Part shown: positions 26,668-35,083 of the stretch, one piece after another
How the letters are laid out: every line of letters begins with the position of its first letter
How positions within the stretch are numbered: position 1 is the first letter of the stretch
Assembly: GCF_004122145.1 (NCBI RefSeq)
Contig: NZ_SBKQ01000011.1
Coordinates: forward strand, 62,001-126,000
Length of the DNA: 64,000 nt
Reading direction: 5' to 3'
Origin: Flavobacterium piscinae
GTDB lineage: Bacteria > Bacteroidota > Bacteroidia > Flavobacteriales > Flavobacteriaceae
Position numbers and translations under genes: made by a program
The notes under the pieces: generated by a model
Told to the model about the DNA's origin: nothing
Database searches by the model: none
Seen by the model: only the letters and a program-made list of their open reading frames with translations

Positions 26668-27654
26668 TTAACCTCTACCTCTACCACCGCCGGATGAACG
26701 TCCGCCACCGCCACCGCCAGATGAACGTCCGCCACCAAATGAACTACTTGAACTTGATCGCGAGCCCGAATAGGTTGGCGAAGAAGAACTTCTCGTTGAT
26801 GAAGAGTTTCTTACATTCGATGAAGGTGTAGTTGAGCGGGTAGAATTACGTGTTCCTACATTATTGTTGTTATAATCTCTGGTGTTACTTGAGTTTCTTG
26901 GTGAAATTTGAGTACTTCGGGTTGAAGAACTTCTTGTTCTTGTTCCAAAGTTATTTCTTGTTGAGGTTCTTCCGCTTGTAGTATAGGATGTTCTTCCATT
27001 GTATCTACCTACAGAATACCTGTCGCCATAATAGCCACCGGTTCTTCTTCCTCTTGTATAAGCGTAGTTATTTCCATACCAACCATTACCCCAACCATTT
27101 CCATACCAGCCATTCCAACCCCATCCGGGACCATACCAATTGTTCCAACCCCATCCCCAACCTGGTCCGTACCAACTGTTCCATCCCCATCCAACATTCC
27201 ATCCCCATCCCCATCCGGGTCCATACCAGTTGTTCCAACCCCATCCCCAACCGGGTCCGTACCAATTATTCCAATAATTCCATCCCCAATTATTGTCATA
27301 TACATTGACAGTTACTGAGGAAGGATTTGATCCCCACGCAGCATTCGAATCATAATTTCGTTCTGATGTTACCGTTGAGTCTTCAACGGAAGAATAACTT
27401 TCAACATCCGTAAATACTTCTTCTTCTGCATTTAATTGTTTTGATTTAAAATAATTTTGATACGCTTGATTGGTATTGTTTTGTTCAACATTGTTTGATA
27501 CAACTTCATTATTTCTGCCTGAGCTCCTATAAACACCATCATTATCATAATAAGAGGAGTTTTGATATGAACCACAAGAAACAAATAACATTCCCGAAAA
27601 GAATAAAACCAAGCGGGTAATATAATTGGTGCTGGGGTAAAAATTAGTTTTCAT
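26668..27654 (-). CDS. Lipoprotein with Trp-Gly-Pro repeats and a Gly-rich tail
   Basis: 328 residues. A lipoprotein signal ends at GMLFVSCGS. A polar region follows, then about six imperfect repeats of the type NNWYGPGWGWGWN (residues ~115-200). The rest is an Arg/Ser/Thr/Asn-rich region ending in SSGGGGGGRSSGGGRGRG. No catalytic motif is seen. Similar proteins sit beside proS in other flavobacteria; a surface or envelope structural role is plausible, not shown. Its promoter box (TATTTTTG, 27690-27683 on the minus strand) is back to back with that of proS. Confidence 0.8.
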   Translation of the reverse strand: MKTNFYPSTNYITRLVLFFSGMLFVSCGSYQNSSYYDNDGVYRSSGRNNEVVSNNVEQNNTNQAYQNYFKSKQLNAEEEVFTDVESYSSVEDSTVTSERNYDSNAAWGSNPSSVTVNVYDNNWGWNYWNNWYGPGWGWGWNNWYGPGWGWGWNVGWGWNSWYGPGWGWGWNNWYGPGWGWNGWYGNGWGNGWYGNNYAYTRGRRTGGYYGDRYSVGRYNGRTSYTTSGRTSTRNNFGTRTRSSSTRSTQISPRNSSNTRDYNNNNVGTRNSTRSTTPSSNVRNSSSTRSSSSPTYSGSRSSSSSSFGGGRSSGGGGGGRSSGGGRGRG

Positions 27655-27670
27655 AATCGTAGCAATTTTA

Positions 27671-27700
27671 TTGTTGTTATTACAAAAATAGTTAGTTTTG
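27671..27700 (+). promoter_or_regulatory. Divergent promoter region for proS and the lipoprotein gene
   Basis: On the plus strand TAGTTTTG (27693-27700) has TTG (27674-27676) 16 bases upstream. On the minus strand an exact TATTTTTG lies at 27690-27683. The two -7 boxes are only 2 bases apart, so polymerase can probably occupy only one at a time. Confidence 0.55.
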
Positions 27701-27753
27701 TCGAACTATTTAGTTAAAATAAGTTAAACAATTTTTATGCCAAATTATTCAAG

Positions 27754-29232
27754 ATGAGCAAAAACCTTACGAAAAGATCCGAAGATTATTCAAAATGGTA
27801 CAATGAACTCGTAGTTAAAGCTGATTTAGCTGAAAACTCGGGTGTTAGAGGCTGTATGGTTATCAAGCCTTACGGTTATGCTATTTGGGAAAAAATGCAA
27901 GCTGAATTGGATAGAATGTTTAAAGAAACGGGACATTCCAATGCGTATTTTCCCCTTTTTGTACCCAAAAGTATGTTTGAAGCAGAGGAAAAAAATGCAG
28001 AAGGTTTTGCTAAAGAATGTGCCATAGTGACGCATTATCGTTTGAAAAATGATCCTGATAACAAAGGAAAATTAATGGTTGACCCTAATGCAAAATTGGA
28101 GGAAGAACTAATCGTTCGTCCAACTAGTGAAGCAATTATTTGGAGTACTTATAAAAATTGGATACAATCTTACAGGGATTTACCTTTATTGATAAATCAA
28201 TGGGCCAATGTGGTGCGTTGGGAAATGAGGACACGTTTGTTTTTGCGAACGGCTGAATTTTTGTGGCAAGAGGGGCATACGGCTCATGCAACACAGGCTG
28301 AAGCAATTGAAGAATCGGTAAAAATGATGAATGTATATGCTGATTTTGCTGAGAATTTCATGGCTATTCCGGTTGTAAAAGGTGTAAAAACTGAGTCAGA
28401 ACGATTTGCCGGAGCGATTGAAACTTATTGTATTGAAGCGTTGATGCAAGATGGAAAAGCATTACAGGCAGGAACATCACATTTTTTAGGTCAAAATTTT
28501 GCCAAGGCTTTTGATGTTAAATTTGCTAATGCCGAAGGAAAACAAGAACATGTTTGGGGTACCTCATGGGGTGTGTCGACACGATTAATGGGAGCATTGG
28601 TCATGACACACTCGGATGACAATGGTCTGGTTTTGCCCCCCAATTTAGCTCCTATTCAAGTGGTAATTGTTCCGATTTATAAATCCGAGGAACAATTGGA
28701 AGCTATTTCAATAGAAGTTAATAAATTAATGGTTGGTTTACGAAAACTTGGTATTGCTGTTAAGTTTGATAATAGAACCACGCACAAACCCGGCTTTAAG
28801 TTTAACGAGTATGAATTAAAAGGTGTTCCTGTACGAATTGCAGTTGGACCCAATGATTTGGAAAACGGTACTTATGAAATCGCCAGAAGAGATAATTTAA
28901 CAAAAGAAGTTGTTTCAAAGGATGGAATTGAAACTTACATTCAAAACTTGTTAGAAACAATTCAAAAGAGTCTTTATGATAGAGCTTTTGAATATCGAAA
29001 CAACCACATAACAGAAGTAAATAGTTTTGATGAGTTTAAACAATTATTAGATTCCAAAGGTGGATTTTTTGCTGCTCATTGGGACGGTACTGCAGAAACA
29101 GAGGAAAAAATTAAAGAATTGACCAAAGCAACAATTCGCTGTATTCCTTTGGATAGAGTAGAAGAGGCCGGAACATGTATGTTTTCCGGAAAACCTTCCG
29201 TTGGAAGAGTGCTTTTTGCGAAAGCTTATTAA
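27754..29232 (+). CDS. proS: Prolyl-tRNA synthetase (type 3, ProS)
   Basis: 492 residues. Class II synthetase with [28 protein letters not shown], the motif-2 region [28 protein letters not shown], and a C-terminal anticodon-binding domain plus the zinc-domain-like tail (ends GRVLFAKAY). There is no editing (INS) domain, so it is the archaeal/eukaryotic-type ProRS used by many Bacteroidetes. It charges tRNA-Pro with proline. The start is fixed by the family's [17 protein letters not shown]. Confidence 0.97.
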   Translation: MSKNLTKRSEDYSKWYNELVVKADLAENSGVRGCMVIKPYGYAIWEKMQAELDRMFKETGHSNAYFPLFVPKSMFEAEEKNAEGFAKECAIVTHYRLKNDPDNKGKLMVDPNAKLEEELIVRPTSEAIIWSTYKNWIQSYRDLPLLINQWANVVRWEMRTRLFLRTAEFLWQEGHTAHATQAEAIEESVKMMNVYADFAENFMAIPVVKGVKTESERFAGAIETYCIEALMQDGKALQAGTSHFLGQNFAKAFDVKFANAEGKQEHVWGTSWGVSTRLMGALVMTHSDDNGLVLPPNLAPIQVVIVPIYKSEEQLEAISIEVNKLMVGLRKLGIAVKFDNRTTHKPGFKFNEYELKGVPVRIAVGPNDLENGTYEIARRDNLTKEVVSKDGIETYIQNLLETIQKSLYDRAFEYRNNHITEVNSFDEFKQLLDSKGGFFAAHWDGTAETEEKIKELTKATIRCIPLDRVEEAGTCMFSGKPSVGRVLFAKAY

Positions 29233-29260
29233 AAAAAATAAAAAAAATAAATTGTAACTA

Positions 29261-29290
29261 TTGTGAGTATTAAAAATAGTTGTATTTTTG
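29261..29290 (+). promoter_or_regulatory. Promoter of the tRNA-Glu pair (TTG-19-TATTTTTG)
   Basis: TTG (29261-29263) and an exact TATTTTTG (29283-29290) are 19 bases apart, and the first tRNA begins 19 bases later. This is the clearest Bacteroidetes promoter in the window. Confidence 0.75.
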
Positions 29291-29308
29291 CACTCGCAAT
29301 TAGCAATT

Positions 29309-29380
29309 GGCCCGTTCGTCTATCGGTTAGGACGCCAGGTTTTCATCCTGGTAAGGGGGGTTCGATTCCCCCACGGGCTA
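29309..29380 (+). tRNA. tRNA-Glu (anticodon TTC)
   Basis: 72-nt cloverleaf: acceptor GGCCCGT/ACGGGCT (G1-T72 wobble), anticodon stem CCAGG/CCTGG around loop TTTTCAT (anticodon TTC), T-arm GGGGG-TTCGATT-CCCCC. No CCA is encoded. Confidence 0.95.
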
Positions 29381-29426
29381 CAAGTTCAAGTATCAGATTG
29401 AAAAGCTTAAACTAGAGGAAAACAAG

Positions 29427-29498
29427 GGTCCGTTCGTCTAGGGGTTAGGACGCCAGGTTTTCATCCTGGTAACAGGGGTTCGATTCCCCTACGGACTA
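29427..29498 (+). tRNA. tRNA-Glu (anticodon TTC), second copy
   Basis: 72-nt cloverleaf: acceptor GGTCCGT/ACGGACT, identical anticodon arm with anticodon TTC, T-arm AGGGG-TTCGATT-CCCCT. The acceptor, D-loop and T-stem differ from the first copy by compensated changes, so the pair is an older duplication. It shares the promoter at 29261. Confidence 0.95.
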
Positions 29499-29651
29499 CG
29501 AAATTAGTTGTAAATTAGTTTTATAAAATAAAAATCAGTGTCTCGGTTTTTATTTTATTAGTTAAAACCAAAGTGATTGTTTTTGCAGTTGTGGGAGGTT
29601 TTTCTTTTTTAACTAGTATTTTTATAAATTACATCTAAAATTAAAAAGAAA

Positions 29652-29903
29652 ATGGCAAATCATAAGTCAGCTTTAAAAAGAATAAGAAGCAACGAAAAGA
29701 AAAGAGTATTAAACAGATATCAGCATAAGACTACACGTAATGCAATCAAAGCCCTACGTTTAGCTACTGACAAATCTGATGCAGCAGGAAAACTTTCTGC
29801 AGTTATCTCTATGATTGATAAATTAGCAAAGAAAAATATCATTCATGATAATAAAGCTTCTAACTTAAAATCAAAATTAACCAAGCACGTTGCTAAGTTA
29901 TAA
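29652..29903 (+). CDS. rpsT: 30S ribosomal protein S20
   Basis: 83 residues, typical S20: MANHKSALKRIRSNEKKRVLNRYQHKTTRNAIKAL, C-terminal helices with KNIIHDNKASNLKSKLTKHV. It binds 16S rRNA in the small subunit. It is followed directly by a strong terminator. Confidence 0.97.
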   Translation: MANHKSALKRIRSNEKKRVLNRYQHKTTRNAIKALRLATDKSDAAGKLSAVISMIDKLAKKNIIHDNKASNLKSKLTKHVAKL

Positions 29904-29926
29904 TTAATCCTAAGTTATATAATATA

Positions 29927-29957
29927 AAAAAAGCTTTCCGTTCGGAAAGCTTTTTTT
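29927..29957 (+). terminator. Bidirectional terminator of rpsT and the response regulator
   Basis: Perfect arms AAAGCTTTCC / GGAAAGCTTT around a short loop, flanked by an A-run on the left and a T-run on the right. Confidence 0.88.
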
Positions 29958-29960
29958 GGT

Positions 29961-30371
29961 TTAAGAATAGATTGGTTTTAAGTTTTCCAACATTTCAACC
30001 GTAATTGGTTTTGATAAAAAATGAGAAACAACATCATATTGTTTGGCTTTGTTATAATCTGCCGGATCAATTGTTGATGATAAAATAATCACTTTTGTTT
30101 GTGAAAATTCATTTGAAATAGTTTTATTAAATAAATCAAGAAATTCCCATCCATTCATCACAGGCATATTCAAATCCAAGAAAATGAGTTGAGGTAATTG
30201 AAATTCTTCTGACTTGTTTTTTTTACTTACTAACGTTTGAAATAATTCATAAGCTTCTTGGCCATTGTTAGCAAACATGACATCTTCGCTGAATTCCGCT
30301 TTTTTAATTACTTTTTTACAAAGCATTAATGTGATGGGATCGTCATCTACGCACAATATTGTTTTCAACAT
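29961..30371 (-). CDS. Single-domain response regulator
   Basis: 136 residues, a lone REC domain: acidic pocket DDDP (residues 9-12), phosphoacceptor D66 in LIFLDLNMP, and K121 in FLSKPIT. There is no output domain, so it acts by protein contact or as a phosphorelay stage. The start overlaps the stop of the histidine kinase by one base (both at 30371), so the two are one operon and likely cognate. Confidence 0.92.
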   Translation of the reverse strand: MLKTILCVDDDPITLMLCKKVIKKAEFSEDVMFANNGQEAYELFQTLVSKKNKSEEFQLPQLIFLDLNMPVMNGWEFLDLFNKTISNEFSQTKVIILSSTIDPADYNKAKQYDVVSHFLSKPITVEMLENLKPIYS

Positions 30372-32089
30372 TATTCTTTTTTAAAGGTTAGAGTAAATTG
30401 TGTTCCTTTTCCAACTTGGCTTTCCACTTCAATTGAACCTCCCATGGCTTCTATTTGAGATTTTACGAGATACAATCCAAGCCCTTTACTGTCGGGATAA
30501 TCGTGAAATCGTTGGTATAAGCCAAATATTTTGTCACCATTTTTATCCAAGTCAATTCCAATTCCATTGTCTTTAATGACCAAATTTACGAAATTTTCTT
30601 TTTCTACCGCCTTTATCGAAATTTTAGGTGTTTTGTCTTGAGAACGATATTTTATTGCATTAGACATCAGATTCAAGATGATGCTTTCCATATAGGCTTT
30701 ATTAATGTGTATTGTTAAGCTATCTTCTATGTCAAACTTAATGGTTGGCTTATACAAATTGATTTGATTGTTGAGTTGGAAAAATACATTTTCAAATATT
30801 TCTTTAATGGAAATGTCTTCTTTTAAGATAGAAGGATTATCTTTAATAATTACAACTTTTACCAAATCTTCAATTGTTTCATTCAAAAGATGGGTTGAAC
30901 GTTTAAATCCGTTAAGAATTTCCTGAAGCTCATCATTCTCAATCGGTACATCTTCTAACAAGTGAAGTAGGCCGGTTAAATTTGATAAAGGTGCTCTAAA
31001 GTTGTGTGAGGTAATATAAGAAAATTGCTTTAAATCTTTATTGTTTTGAGTTAATTCGCGAATAAGTTGTTCTCTTTCTCGTTCCTGATTTTTTTCTTTG
31101 GTTACATCCCGTTGTATAGAAATCCAATGCGAATGCTCTCCTTCTTTATTCGTAACCGGAATCATTGAAAAATTTACCCAATATTCTTCACCGTTTTTCT
31201 TATAACTTATGGTTTCAATAAAACACTCTTTATAATTTTTAATTGCAGTAGAAAGTTTTTCCAATTCACTCAAATCCGATTTAGCTCCGGTGAACATAAC
31301 AGGAGATTTTCCAATCACTTCTTTGGGTTTATAACCTGTCATTTTTGTGAACGCTTGGTTAACAAAAATGATATTGGGAATTGGATTCTTTGAAATATCG
31401 GTATCCGTAATAACAACCGCATCTTTGGTTTGCGTAATTACCGTTTCTAAAAGTTTCAATCGTTGTTCTTCTTCTTTTTGTTTGGTGACATCTTGAATTG
31501 CTCCAATCATACGAATGGCTTTTCCATCAGCATCTTTTACCAAAAATCCTCGGTCAAAAACATATTTATAACTTCCATCTGCACATTTAAAACGGTATTC
31601 ATCTTGCCAGCGTTCAGTTTTTTGTTCTAAGAAAGAATATAATTTAACGGACATTTTTAAACTATCCTCTGGGTGAATTCGGTCAAACCACCAACTCGAG
31701 GTTTTGCCTACCTCTTCCTTTTTATAGCCAAAGATTCCTTGAATACCTTTGTTCCATACAAATTCATCTTCTTGAATTTTCCAATCCCATATCGTATCAC
31801 TGGTTGCCTTTGCTACTATGTCATAACGCTCATTGGAATCTTTAATTTCTGTATTGATGGTTTGTAATTGTTCTAAAATGGAGATATTCCTTTTGTCATT
31901 TCTTGCAATAATAAAGCGAAGTAATAAGCCGGCGGCTATAATAAAACTTACATCTTTAATGAAATGAAAAGTGATTAAGCTTTGAAAATCATTCTTGAAA
32001 CTTCCTCGCAATATCAAATGCATAATGATAGCTAAAAAGAGTGAAGCAATGATGAAAACAAAAGAGATGATATTTGATTTACTTTTCAT
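30371..32089 (-). CDS. PAS-domain sensor histidine kinase
   Basis: 572 residues. Two N-terminal membrane helices (about 8-26 and 42-60), two PAS/PAC modules (EDEFVWNKGIQGIFGYKKEEVG...; PNIIFVNQAFTKMTGYKPKEVIGKSPVMFTG), a HisKA-like box with YITSHNFRAPLSNLTGLLHLLE, and an ATPase domain (LNLMSNAIKYRS, VIKDNGIGID, GKGTQFTLTF). The second PAS resembles redox/light-type PAS sequences (GKSPVMFTG) but lacks the NCRFLQ Cys motif of LOV domains. The signal is unknown. It is cotranscribed with the response regulator. Confidence 0.93.
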   Translation of the reverse strand: MKSKSNIISFVFIIASLFLAIIMHLILRGSFKNDFQSLITFHFIKDVSFIIAAGLLLRFIIARNDKRNISILEQLQTINTEIKDSNERYDIVAKATSDTIWDWKIQEDEFVWNKGIQGIFGYKKEEVGKTSSWWFDRIHPEDSLKMSVKLYSFLEQKTERWQDEYRFKCADGSYKYVFDRGFLVKDADGKAIRMIGAIQDVTKQKEEEQRLKLLETVITQTKDAVVITDTDISKNPIPNIIFVNQAFTKMTGYKPKEVIGKSPVMFTGAKSDLSELEKLSTAIKNYKECFIETISYKKNGEEYWVNFSMIPVTNKEGEHSHWISIQRDVTKEKNQEREREQLIRELTQNNKDLKQFSYITSHNFRAPLSNLTGLLHLLEDVPIENDELQEILNGFKRSTHLLNETIEDLVKVVIIKDNPSILKEDISIKEIFENVFFQLNNQINLYKPTIKFDIEDSLTIHINKAYMESIILNLMSNAIKYRSQDKTPKISIKAVEKENFVNLVIKDNGIGIDLDKNGDKIFGLYQRFHDYPDSKGLGLYLVKSQIEAMGGSIEVESQVGKGTQFTLTFKKE

Positions 32090-32196
32090 TACTCAAATAT
32101 AAAAAAAAATTCTTTTTTAAATTTGAAGTAACACTGCGACTTGTTTTTTTAATTTGAATCATAAAATGTGGTATTTAGTTGTTGTTGGAATATTAA

Positions 32197-33486
32197 TTAG
32201 GTTAAAAAATCTTTTAATTCGATATATGATCTTATTTTAACACTCTTTTTCTCTTTGTTTAAAACACTTTCAATTTGTGTTGGAATGGGTAATTTAATTT
32301 CTAAGAACGATTCTACATTATCGGAGAATTTGATAGGATGTGCTGTTTCTAGAAACACACCGATATGGTTTGATTTATTTGCCAGTTCTTTTTTAAGTCC
32401 TAAATAACCTACAGCACCATGCGGTTCTGTAATATAATTATGTTCAGAATATATTTTTTTCATAATTGATACGGTTTCTTCATCAGAAAATTGATAGGAA
32501 GAAAAATCATTTTTAAAAGCCGTCAAATTATGTTGATATAATTCCTGTATTCGAATAAAATTACTTGGGTTTCCAACGTCCATCGCATTTGAAAGAGTAG
32601 CCTTTGAGGGTTTTGGCGAATATGTTCCCGTAGTCATAAAGCGAGGTACGGTGTCATTTTCATTGGTCGAAGCAACAAAATGTTCAATGGGAAGTCCGAG
32701 TTTTTTTGCCAAAATTCCGGCACAGATATTCCCAAAATTCCCACTCGGCACAGAAACAATAATGGGCAGGTTATATTTTTTTAATTCTTTGTAAGCAAAA
32801 AAGAAGTAAAACATTTGCGGCAACCATCTTGCCACATTGATTGAATTGGCGGAAGTTAAATTTTTATGAGCTAAATCCTTATCCAAAAACGCTTTTTTTA
32901 CCATGTCTTGACAATCGTCAAAAACGCCATCTACTTCCAAGGCGGTAATATTTTGACCTAATGTTGTAAGTTGTCGTTCTTGAATGTCACTGACTTTCCC
33001 ACTGGGATACAAAATAACTACGTCAACATTTTTAACGCCTAAAAAACCACTGGCAACAGCTCCACCGGTATCACCGGAGGTGGCAACTAATATAGTGTTT
33101 TTTTGAGTAGGATTTTTTTTATTGAAATAGGCCAAACACCTTGCCATAAATCGGGCACCCACATCTTTGAAAGCCATAGTTGGGCCATGGTATAATTCCA
33201 ATGAAAAAATACCTTTTTCTACTACGGTTAACGGAAAATCAAAATTTAACGTTTCAGTAAGAATTTGTTTTAAATCCTGCTCAGGAATTTCGTTTCCAAC
33301 AAATTGTTTGATTGCTTCAAATGCAATAGTAACATTATTTAATGTTTCAATTTTTTCAAAAAATGATTGTGAGAGCGGGTTTATTTCTTCAGGAAAATAT
33401 AATCCTTTATCCGGAGCAAGTCCTAATGTTACTGCCTCCTCAAAAGAAACAGCAGGAGCATTTTGATTTAAACTTTTATAGTGCAT
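32197..33486 (-). CDS. thrC: Threonine synthase
   Basis: 429 residues. PLP enzyme with the Lys in LYHGPTMAFKDVGARFMARCL, and VATSGDTGGAVASGF and SVPSGNFGNICAGILAKKLGLP downstream. It converts O-phospho-homoserine to threonine. In many flavobacteria it follows thrA and thrB, but here no other threonine gene is adjacent. Confidence 0.95.
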   Translation of the reverse strand: MHYKSLNQNAPAVSFEEAVTLGLAPDKGLYFPEEINPLSQSFFEKIETLNNVTIAFEAIKQFVGNEIPEQDLKQILTETLNFDFPLTVVEKGIFSLELYHGPTMAFKDVGARFMARCLAYFNKKNPTQKNTILVATSGDTGGAVASGFLGVKNVDVVILYPSGKVSDIQERQLTTLGQNITALEVDGVFDDCQDMVKKAFLDKDLAHKNLTSANSINVARWLPQMFYFFFAYKELKKYNLPIIVSVPSGNFGNICAGILAKKLGLPIEHFVASTNENDTVPRFMTTGTYSPKPSKATLSNAMDVGNPSNFIRIQELYQHNLTAFKNDFSSYQFSDEETVSIMKKIYSEHNYITEPHGAVGYLGLKKELANKSNHIGVFLETAHPIKFSDNVESFLEIKLPIPTQIESVLNKEKKSVKIRSYIELKDFLT

Positions 33487-33610
33487 CGAAAATAGAATAG
33501 TTTTTTATGGTATAAAAATCATTGCAACAGTTTCGTAAAAGTAAAATAAAACTTTTAATCTTGACAAAAAGTTATTAATTTAACGATAAATGGTTAGGGA
33601 TAAAATTTTG

Positions 33611-33618
33611 TAACTTTG
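33611..33618 (+). promoter_or_regulatory. -7 box TAACTTTG of the small membrane gene
   Basis: Exact TAnnTTTG 15 bases before the ATG at 33634. It rules out the upstream TTG at 33616 as a start, because that codon lies inside the promoter box. Confidence 0.55.
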
Positions 33619-33633
33619 TTAAAATTAAATTTT

Positions 33634-33864
33634 ATGAGTCTAAAAACAAAAGCTTTTCTTTTTCAATTGATTTCTTTTGCTGTTTTTTTTATTCCTTTTC
33701 GATTCCTTTTCGATTATTATACAACACTTGAACGTTTTTGGCCTCCTTTTTTTGCGTTTATGGTAACGTTAATTTTAGCTCCTAAATTTCAGGTTGCCAA
33801 AACAAAAGACGGTGAACAATTATTTATGAAGTGGATTTTTTTAAAAGGTGTGCGTTCAATCTAA
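33634..33864 (+). CDS. Small membrane protein, unknown
   Basis: 76 residues from ATG 33634 (MSLKTKAFLFQLISFAVFF). Two hydrophobic segments (about 7-27 and 38-55) and a short polar tail. I recognise no family; small proteins of this sort are common in flavobacteria. Its stop is directly followed by the end of the convergent DUF6048 gene. Confidence 0.65.
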   Translation: MSLKTKAFLFQLISFAVFFIPFRFLFDYYTTLERFWPPFFAFMVTLILAPKFQVAKTKDGEQLFMKWIFLKGVRSI

Positions 33865-34617
33865 TTATTTTTTCACCTCATTTAGTGCAGGTTGAATTTT
33901 CTTTTTGTAAATCGGAATGAAATAGGAAATAGTATAATTAAAACCTACACCAAATTTACCTTCATATTTTTTATTAAAACCGGGAATGTATAAATTTTCA
34001 AAATCAGATGATTCTTTATTTCCTATCAGATAATTTATCCTAAAATTGAATCCAGCATAAAAATTTGAAAATAATTCTGCTTTAACGCCTGCAACAAATT
34101 CGCCCCATTGAGCTGTACGGCCATCAAATTTTCTTCCGGAAATAACAGTAGGCGATTCTCCAAAGTAAGGGTTTGGATTATAGACGCGGTAAGTATTTAA
34201 TTCTTGACTAAACGTACTCGCTCCAAAACGTAATCCAACATAGATTAGATTTTCCATATCTAACCAATTTTCGTATGTATTGTAATCAAAACCTACTTTA
34301 AAATAGGTTCCTGAAGTAGTAAAGTTAACACGGTCTTCGTCTATGGTTCTTTTTTCGTTACCGATTTCACCTGCCAAATAGTATTTTTTTGTTAAACGAT
34401 AATCGCCTACAATTTCAAGTCCTCTATAATCTTCTTCATAGAAACTTCTGGCCAATTTCAAGGCGTCAATTCCAATACGTAGGCCATATCGTTCCGTTTT
34501 TAAGGGAGCAACAATACTGTCTTTTTTTGTTTCCTGAGCCAAAAGAGTTTGACAAAACACTATCAACAAAAAACTAAAAATACATTTTGATATGGACATC
34601 TTCTTCAGTTTCAACAT
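33865..34617 (-). CDS. DUF6048-like outer membrane protein
   Basis: 250 residues by the longest ORF; the ATG at 34599 (MSISKCIFSFLLIVFCQTLLAQ) gives a proper signal peptide and is the likelier start. The body is beta-strand rich with alternating aromatic residues (LRIGIDALKLARSFYEEDYRGLEIVGDYRLTKKYYLAGEIG; FKVGFDYNTYENWLDMEN), as in an outer membrane barrel. I recall DUF6048 beside DUF6452 and rlmD in flavobacteria. It overlaps the DUF6452 gene by 26-44 bases. Confidence 0.75.
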   Translation of the reverse strand: MLKLKKMSISKCIFSFLLIVFCQTLLAQETKKDSIVAPLKTERYGLRIGIDALKLARSFYEEDYRGLEIVGDYRLTKKYYLAGEIGNEKRTIDEDRVNFTTSGTYFKVGFDYNTYENWLDMENLIYVGLRFGASTFSQELNTYRVYNPNPYFGESPTVISGRKFDGRTAQWGEFVAGVKAELFSNFYAGFNFRINYLIGNKESSDFENLYIPGFNKKYEGKFGVGFNYTISYFIPIYKKKIQPALNEVKK

Positions 34618-35083
34618 TAGTTTTTACAATTTCAACGTTTTTTATCCAAAATTCAGCATCCCCGGCAGGATTTGTTCTTTCTACACCATTGGCCAGATTT
34701 AAAATAAAATTACTTTTAAAACCACAGGCTCTAGATACATAAATGTCATTTACAGTATAATTAAATCTTATTAAATCGGTGTTGTTCACCGACGTAGTGG
34801 AGCTGGAATTGATGTTCAGGCTATAATTCGTGAAATTTTCATTGGTTTTAAGCGGAAGTTCAATTGTGTCCACTTGGTCAAAATCCAAAGTGGTATTTGC
34901 ACCTTCACCTTGCACTTTTAAATTGGCTACTAATTTTCGAACGGTAGTATTTTCATCGCTGTAAAACTCGATAATTAATCGTGGAGTAGTAGGAGTTCCT
35001 TCCACACAAATGTCGTCTTTTTCACATCCTGAAAAAAAATAGGATGAAAGCAATAAAAGGAAAATGATAAAACGATTTTTCAT
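34574..35083 (-). CDS. DUF6452-like lipoprotein
   Basis: 169 residues. Lipobox SYFFSGC with the mature N-terminus at Cys20, then a beta-rich domain (CVEGTPTTPRLIIEFYSDENTTVRKLVANLKVQGEG). I assign DUF6452 from memory of the pattern and of the DUF6452-DUF6048 pairing. Its start codon overlaps the rlmD stop by one base, so it is coupled to rlmD translation. Confidence 0.75.
   Translation of the reverse strand: MKNRFIIFLLLLSSYFFSGCEKDDICVEGTPTTPRLIIEFYSDENTTVRKLVANLKVQGEGANTTLDFDQVDTIELPLKTNENFTNYSLNINSSSTTSVNNTDLIRFNYTVNDIYVSRACGFKSNFILNLANGVERTNPAGDAEFWIKNVEIVKTNVETEEDVHIKMYF

Noticed and set aside
33616..33633. Upstream TTG start for the small membrane protein
   Set aside because: The codon lies inside the exact TAACTTTG promoter box, so the ATG at 33634 is preferred.
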